A DNA stretch of 64,000 bases from Actinomycetota bacterium (lineage in GTDB: Bacteria; Actinomycetota; Actinomycetes; Nanopelagicales; Nanopelagicaceae): positions 1-64,000 of the forward strand of contig WLOP01000006.1 of NCBI GenBank assembly GCA_009699205.1, given 5' to 3'. Positions 60,147 through 64,000 of this stretch are shown here, in pieces. Both the position numbers and the translations under genes were made by a program. Below the pieces are notes generated by a model that worked only from the letters and a program-made list of their open reading frames with translations, had not been told where the DNA came from and did not search any database. Each line of letters starts with the position of its first letter. Positions within the stretch are counted from its first letter, which is position 1.

Positions 60147-61082
60147 CTACTTCGTCGGAGTTGGAGTTGGAGTTGGAGTCGGAGTTACGTAAATTGTCAC
60201 AGTCGGGGTGGGCTTAGGAGTGGGCTTTGCTGGAACCAAGATATCTCTGGGGTCTTCAACGGGAGCCTTGATCACAACAGCCACCACACTCAATGAGTTG
60301 AGATGTGCAAAATACTTCACTTCGGCTTCTTGAGACACGGCACCAGTGGCATTCATGACATAAGAAACGGTGCCAACCGGGACGCCAGGAACAAATGGTT
60401 TGTTCCCTTGGCTGCCTCTAGCCAACAAAATATTGCCTACTTTCACAGTGCTTTGGCTATCAAGCAATTGCAACACTGCAGTACCCGTTCCTTGCCCAGC
60501 CAAAATGCCAATATGTTGGCTTCCAGCTATGCGGACGCCCACGCGAAAAGCAGGATCTGAAGCAAGCATCACAAGTGCTGAATTTGGGTAAACCTCTTTT
60601 ACGACTCCGACTAAACCATCAGCGCATATAACTGTCATGTCACGAGTGAGCTTTGCATTCTTGCCAATGTCGATCATTATTGTTTGAGTGAAGTTGGCGC
60701 TAGATCCTTGAGAAATTACTTTCGCGTTAACGATCTTGTATCCAGCTGTCCCGGATAAATTGAGGATTGACTTCAATTGCTTTAATTGAGTATCGCTATC
60801 TTTACGGGCAATTAACTTCGCTCTCAAGGCTGCATTCTGATTCTTTAAAGTTGCAATTTCATTACGAGTGCTTCCTAAATGAGCTACATCGGAAAAGAAA
60901 TTCCCAAATGGTTTATAGAAAGAACTCGCCCCACGTTGAAAAGGAGCAAGTGCGGTTTGAGCGCCGTTACGCATACCTGAAATGACACTCACTCCCCGAA
61001 GGTCGAGAGTAATCAAAAAGAGCGAAGTCACAATTAAAGTGACGAGCAAAAGGCGACTTCTATTATCGCCGCCGTATCGCAT
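60147..61082 (-). CDS. mreC: Rod shape-determining protein MreC
   Basis: 311 residues: N-terminal TM (about 9-28), coiled-coil (about 60-100, LGSTRNEIATLKNQNAALRAKLIAR), then a beta-domain with LVGVVKEVYPNSALVMLASDPAFRVGVRI (in part, about 155-180). It links MreB to the periplasmic synthesis enzymes. The last about 28 residues are a Thr-Pro-rich tail (PTPTPTPTPTK), encoded by a hexanucleotide repeat, and are probably a disordered spacer outside the membrane. Confidence 0.94.
   Translation of the reverse strand: MRYGGDNRSRLLLVTLIVTSLFLITLDLRGVSVISGMRNGAQTALAPFQRGASSFYKPFGNFFSDVAHLGSTRNEIATLKNQNAALRAKLIARKDSDTQLKQLKSILNLSGTAGYKIVNAKVISQGSSANFTQTIMIDIGKNAKLTRDMTVICADGLVGVVKEVYPNSALVMLASDPAFRVGVRIAGSQHIGILAGQGTGTAVLQLLDSQSTVKVGNILLARGSQGNKPFVPGVPVGTVSYVMNATGAVSQEAEVKYFAHLNSLSVVAVVIKAPVEDPRDILVPAKPTPKPTPTVTIYVTPTPTPTPTPTK
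60155..60186 (-). repeat. Hexanucleotide repeat encoding the MreC tail
   Basis: About five units of TTGGAG/TCGGAG in tandem (plus-strand reading) code for the Thr-Pro repeat at the MreC C-terminus. In-frame 6-bp period, prone to slippage that would change tail length without frameshift. Confidence 0.85.
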
Positions 61083-61091
61083 AGAAGAAAC

Positions 61092-62123
61092 CTATCGACG
61101 TGGTTCGGAGATCAAGACCTTCTCTAAAGCCTCAAACTCTTCGATACATTTTCCAGATCCCTCAACGACTGCATCGAGTGGGCGATCTGCAATATGAATT
61201 GGCATTCCGGTTTCGCGACGAAGACGTTCATCGAGACCCTTAAGGAGGGCTCCTCCACCAGTAAGAACTATTCCGCGATCCATGAGATCACTTGCTAACT
61301 CAGGAGGAGTCTTATCAAGTGTGCTCTTCACTGCATTAATGATCGCATTAACAGGCTCTTCGATTGCTTTACGGATCTCAGCAGCAGAAACAACAATCGT
61401 CTTTGGAAGTCCAGTGGCAAGATCGCGTCCGCGGATTTCGGCATCAGGTTCGCCTTGAATGGGGTAAGCCGAGCCAATCGCCATTTTGATTTCTTCTGCA
61501 GTGCGCTCACCCAATAGAAGTGAAAATTCGCGCTTTACCCAGTTGATAATCGCTTGATCTAGCTCATCTCCACCGACACGGATTGAGAGTGCGGTAACGA
61601 TTCCGCCCAAAGAAATAACTGCAACTTCAGTAGTGCCTCCACCGATATCAACAACCATATTGCCGGTTGGTTCGTGGATAGGAAGCCCTGCACCGATTGC
61701 AGCAGCCATCGGCTCTTCGATGATGTAAACCTTACGTGCGCCAGCTGCATAGCCCGCATCTTTAACAGCGCGCTGTTCTACGCCAGTGATTCCAGATGGA
61801 ACACAAACAACGATACGTGGCTTAGCCAAATAACGGCGACGGTGCACCTTTTGAATAAAATAACGAAGCATCCGCTCTGTGGTGTCGAAATCTGCGATAA
61901 CCCCATCTTTTAATGGACGGATGGCGACAATGTTTCCTGGAGTACGGCCAATCATCTTTTTGGCTTCGAGGCCAACTGCGAGGATTCCGCCAGTGTCTTG
62001 GTTTACAGCAACCACACTTGGCTCATTGAGAACGATGCCACGACCACGTACATAAACCAAGGTATTTGCGGTACCAAGGTCAACTGCCATATCTCGGCCG
62101 ATAAAGGACATTCTGTTACTCAT
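61092..62123 (-). CDS. mreB: Rod shape-determining actin MreB
   Basis: 343 residues, bacterial actin that guides sidewall synthesis. Phosphate-1 motif [13 protein letters not shown] (about 10-22), connect/adenosine motifs [13 protein letters not shown] (about 161-173) and [15 protein letters not shown] (about 293-307), and [13 protein letters not shown] near 137. The presence of mreBCD, mrdA and rodA implies a rod or elongated cell in this actinobacterium, unlike polar-growing mycobacteria that lack MreB. It starts one base before the ndk stop on this strand (no real gap). Confidence 0.97.
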   Translation of the reverse strand: MSNRMSFIGRDMAVDLGTANTLVYVRGRGIVLNEPSVVAVNQDTGGILAVGLEAKKMIGRTPGNIVAIRPLKDGVIADFDTTERMLRYFIQKVHRRRYLAKPRIVVCVPSGITGVEQRAVKDAGYAAGARKVYIIEEPMAAAIGAGLPIHEPTGNMVVDIGGGTTEVAVISLGGIVTALSIRVGGDELDQAIINWVKREFSLLLGERTAEEIKMAIGSAYPIQGEPDAEIRGRDLATGLPKTIVVSAAEIRKAIEEPVNAIINAVKSTLDKTPPELASDLMDRGIVLTGGGALLKGLDERLRRETGMPIHIADRPLDAVVEGSGKCIEEFEALEKVLISEPRR

Positions 62124-62546
62124 TTATTTCCCTCCAAAAAAGATTTCAATTTCACGTGCCGCAGATTCTGGTGAATCCGATCCGTGAACGATATTTTGTA
62201 CAACTTTTGTTCCTTGATCTCTTGCAAGATCTCCACGAATCGTTCCTGGGGCTGCAACTGTTGGATCAGTGGCACCAGATAGCGAACGGAATCCTTCAAT
62301 CACGCGATTGCCTTCGACAACCATCGCAACGATTGGACCCGACAACATGAACTCCACGAGCGGTTCGTAAAACGGTTTGCCTTCATGTTCAGCGTAATGA
62401 CGTTCAAGGATTTCGCGCGTTGCACTCATCATGACAAGTGAAGTGACGCGATAACCTTTATTTTCGATACGTGAAATAACTTCGCCGCTCAAACCTCGGC
62501 GAACGCCATCGGGTTTGATTAATACGAGGGTTCTCTCTGTGGACAC
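62124..62546 (-). CDS. ndk: Nucleoside diphosphate kinase
   Basis: 140 residues, standard. Transfers gamma-phosphate between NTPs and NDPs through a phosphohistidine, His about 118 in QNIVHGSDSPESAAREI. RTLVLIKPDGVRRGLSGEVISRIE at residues about 4-27 and the PFYEPLVEFMLSGPIVAMV core (about 58-76) are typical. 18 bases after the DUF4233 gene; the folC-DUF4233-ndk order is a common actinobacterial arrangement. Confidence 0.97.
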   Translation of the reverse strand: MSTERTLVLIKPDGVRRGLSGEVISRIENKGYRVTSLVMMSATREILERHYAEHEGKPFYEPLVEFMLSGPIVAMVVEGNRVIEGFRSLSGATDPTVAAPGTIRGDLARDQGTKVVQNIVHGSDSPESAAREIEIFFGGK

Positions 62547-62564
62547 CCCCAGAGTGTAATAGGT

Positions 62565-62903
62565 CTACGAGGCCTTCGGCACTCCGGCCTTCAGCAGGGC
62601 TGCCCGAGCAGCCTCACCTTTTCGGCCGATGATAATCGCCGCCACCCAGAGCCCAGAAAAGAGCACTCCGAGAATGATGAGTGGGGTGACAACAAAGCCG
62701 TATGCCAAAATTGCAATTTGCAACAGCGAACCCAGAATCCAGCCAAACGTTCTCTTCAATAATCCTGCACACAATAAAAATGCAATTGCGATGCAGCCGC
62801 CTATGGCAATAGAAAGCGAACTGTGATCTTTTGTCGCCAGAAGTAAGGCAAACCCCATGACCAAACTTTCCATAGCCAATACGGCAGCTCCGAGGATTCT
62901 CAT
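62565..62903 (-). CDS. DUF4233 small membrane protein
   Basis: 112 residues with about four hydrophobic segments. The N-terminus MRILGAAVLAMESLVMGFALLLA matches the DUF4233 family, found between folC and ndk in many actinobacteria. Function unknown. A cytoplasmic basic C-terminus (GRKGEAARAALLKAGVPKAS) follows the last TM. It overlaps folC by 4 bases. Confidence 0.85.
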   Translation of the reverse strand: MRILGAAVLAMESLVMGFALLLATKDHSSLSIAIGGCIAIAFLLCAGLLKRTFGWILGSLLQIAILAYGFVVTPLIILGVLFSGLWVAAIIIGRKGEAARAALLKAGVPKAS

Positions 62904-64000
62904 TCGCCCGAGAACTTCTTGAGAATCGCGCGAGATTGGCCCACCGTCACTACTGAGCCAGTGACAACTACGCCGATTGATTGATCTCCTAAACCATTGC
63001 GAGCATCTGTAATCGCACTCTTAATAGCCTCATCAAGTGAGTTGATGGCTAGAACTCGATCGGTTCCGAATATTGACTTCGCAATGTCTGCCACGCTGGC
63101 CGCAGATTTTGCTCTGCTTGACGAGCTTTCGGTAACAATAATCCGATTAAACACGCGCTCTAGTTCCATCAGCATGCCTTCGACGTCTTTATCTTCAAAG
63201 GCAGCAAAAACACCGATGATCTCGTCAAATGTGAATTCGTTTTCTAAAGTCTGGGCAAGGGCGCTTGCTCCATGAGGATTATGTGCAGCATCTAGAATTA
63301 CTGTTGGCTCGCGAAAAACAATTTCACAACGCCCTGGAGAGGTAACAGCGGCAAAACCGCGTCGGACGGATTCCAGATCCAGCGCCTGTCCCCCGAAGAA
63401 AGTTTCAACAGCAGCTAATGCGCTTGCTGCATTTGAGGCTTGGTGCTTGCCGTGAAGCGGCAAAAAGATATCTTCGTAGCGTTTGCCCAGTCCATTGATC
63501 GAGAGCAACTGTCCACCGATTGCAAGAGCGCGGGATTCGATTGAATACTCTAAACCTTCACGTACGACCTCTGCTTCGACTAAAGCAGCAGATCGCAAAA
63601 GTTCCACAGCAGCATCGTGCTCCTGGGCTGCAAGGACGACATGAGAGCCTTCTTTGATAATCCCACCTTTTGTCTTTGCGATTTCTGTGAGCGAATTGCC
63701 AAGGTATGACATGTGGTCAAATCCAATGGGTGTGATTACCGAAACCGCTGCCTGCACAACATTTGTAGCGTCCCATTCGCCACCCATACCGCACTCAATA
63801 ACGCCGATATCAACTGGGAATTCCGCGAATGATACAAATGCAATTGCCGTCATCGCTTCAAAGAATGAAATTGGATTATCGAACTTTTCATCCATTAACT
63901 CTAAATATGGAGCGATATCGTTATAGGCCCAAATGAAATCATCGGCGGGGATTGGGGCACCATTGATAGAAATTCTCTCTAGAAAACTCTCAAGGTGTGG
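62900..64000 (-). CDS. folC: Folylpolyglutamate synthase / dihydrofolate synthase (partial)
   Basis: The frame is open to the window end at 64000; the N-terminus is missing and about 366 residues are present. The visible start PHLESFLERISINGAPIP is the family's conserved SPHL segment, so the real start lies roughly 60-90 residues upstream. FolC adds glutamates to folates. IECGMGGEWDATNVVQ and VITPIGFDHMSYLGNSLTEIAKTKGGII (in part) are the Mur ligase-like central blocks; ILDAAHNPHGASALAQTL is the C-terminal domain mark. An internal Met at 63895 is not the start. Confidence 0.94.
   Translation of the reverse strand, partial: PHLESFLERISINGAPIPADDFIWAYNDIAPYLELMDEKFDNPISFFEAMTAIAFVSFAEFPVDIGVIECGMGGEWDATNVVQAAVSVITPIGFDHMSYLGNSLTEIAKTKGGIIKEGSHVVLAAQEHDAAVELLRSAALVEAEVVREGLEYSIESRALAIGGQLLSINGLGKRYEDIFLPLHGKHQASNAASALAAVETFFGGQALDLESVRRGFAAVTSPGRCEIVFREPTVILDAAHNPHGASALAQTLENEFTFDEIIGVFAAFEDKDVEGMLMELERVFNRIIVTESSSSRAKSAASVADIAKSIFGTDRVLAINSLDEAIKSAITDARNGLGDQSIGVVVTGSVVTVGQSRAILKKFSGE

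Overview
The window is a gene-dense piece of an actinobacterial chromosome. Gene orders seen only or mainly in Actinobacteria are present: folC-DUF4233-ndk, rne-rplU-rpmA-obg-proB, rpsB-tsf-pyrH-frr-cdsA-rlmN and rseP-ispG-proS. Base composition is moderate rather than GC-rich. Genes abut or overlap by 1-20 bases, and no gap between genes reaches 300 bases. This fits a streamlined, low-GC lineage such as the freshwater acI group (Nanopelagicales); that placement is inference. I see no tRNA, rRNA, insertion sequence, prophage or CRISPR array. Most genes lie on the minus strand; text below follows transcription order where useful.

Region 1 (1-12261, minus) is a translation and RNA-processing block: rseP, ispG, proS, a TSUP permease, rimP, nusA, ylxR, infB, rbfA, truB, ribF, rpsO. 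Region 2 (12394-26710, both strands) is an accessory island for polyamines: a PotABCD importer, an agmatinase-like ureohydrolase, a class III putrescine-type aminotransferase, an aminobutyraldehyde-type dehydrogenase, GABA aminotransferase, two PuuB-like FAD oxidases, an Lrp/AsnC regulator, a PNPOx-like flavoprotein and a DMT permease. Together they could import putrescine/spermidine or agmatine and convert them through 4-aminobutanal and GABA to succinate semialdehyde. The island lies between rlmN and rseP, where other actinobacteria usually carry dxr.

Region 3 (26700-32820, minus) holds xerC, rpsB, tsf, pyrH, frr, cdsA and rlmN. Region 4 (32830-43372, minus) is a branched-chain amino acid and serine block: ilvD, then ilvB-ilvN-ilvC-serA-leuB-ilvE-cimA. 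Between ilvD and ilvB lie a promoter, a 12-codon leader peptide rich in Ile/Val/Leu codons and a terminator, a textbook-like attenuator. Region 5 (43480-53647) has an MFS exporter, gatCAB, proA, a serine hydrolase, proB, obg and rpmA. Region 6 (53663-64000, minus) has rplU, rne, the rod-shape operon mreB-mreC-mreD-mrdA-rodA, ndk, DUF4233 and the 3' part of folC, cut by the window end.

The most interesting signals outside plain coding sequence are the ilvB attenuator with an adjacent 16-bp palindrome, the structured rpsB leader, a hairpin-rich potC/puuB-like intergenic region, 10-bp tandem repeats spanning the rseP stop codon, and the insertion of the polyamine island at the expected dxr position. 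I found no convincing new defence or mobile system.
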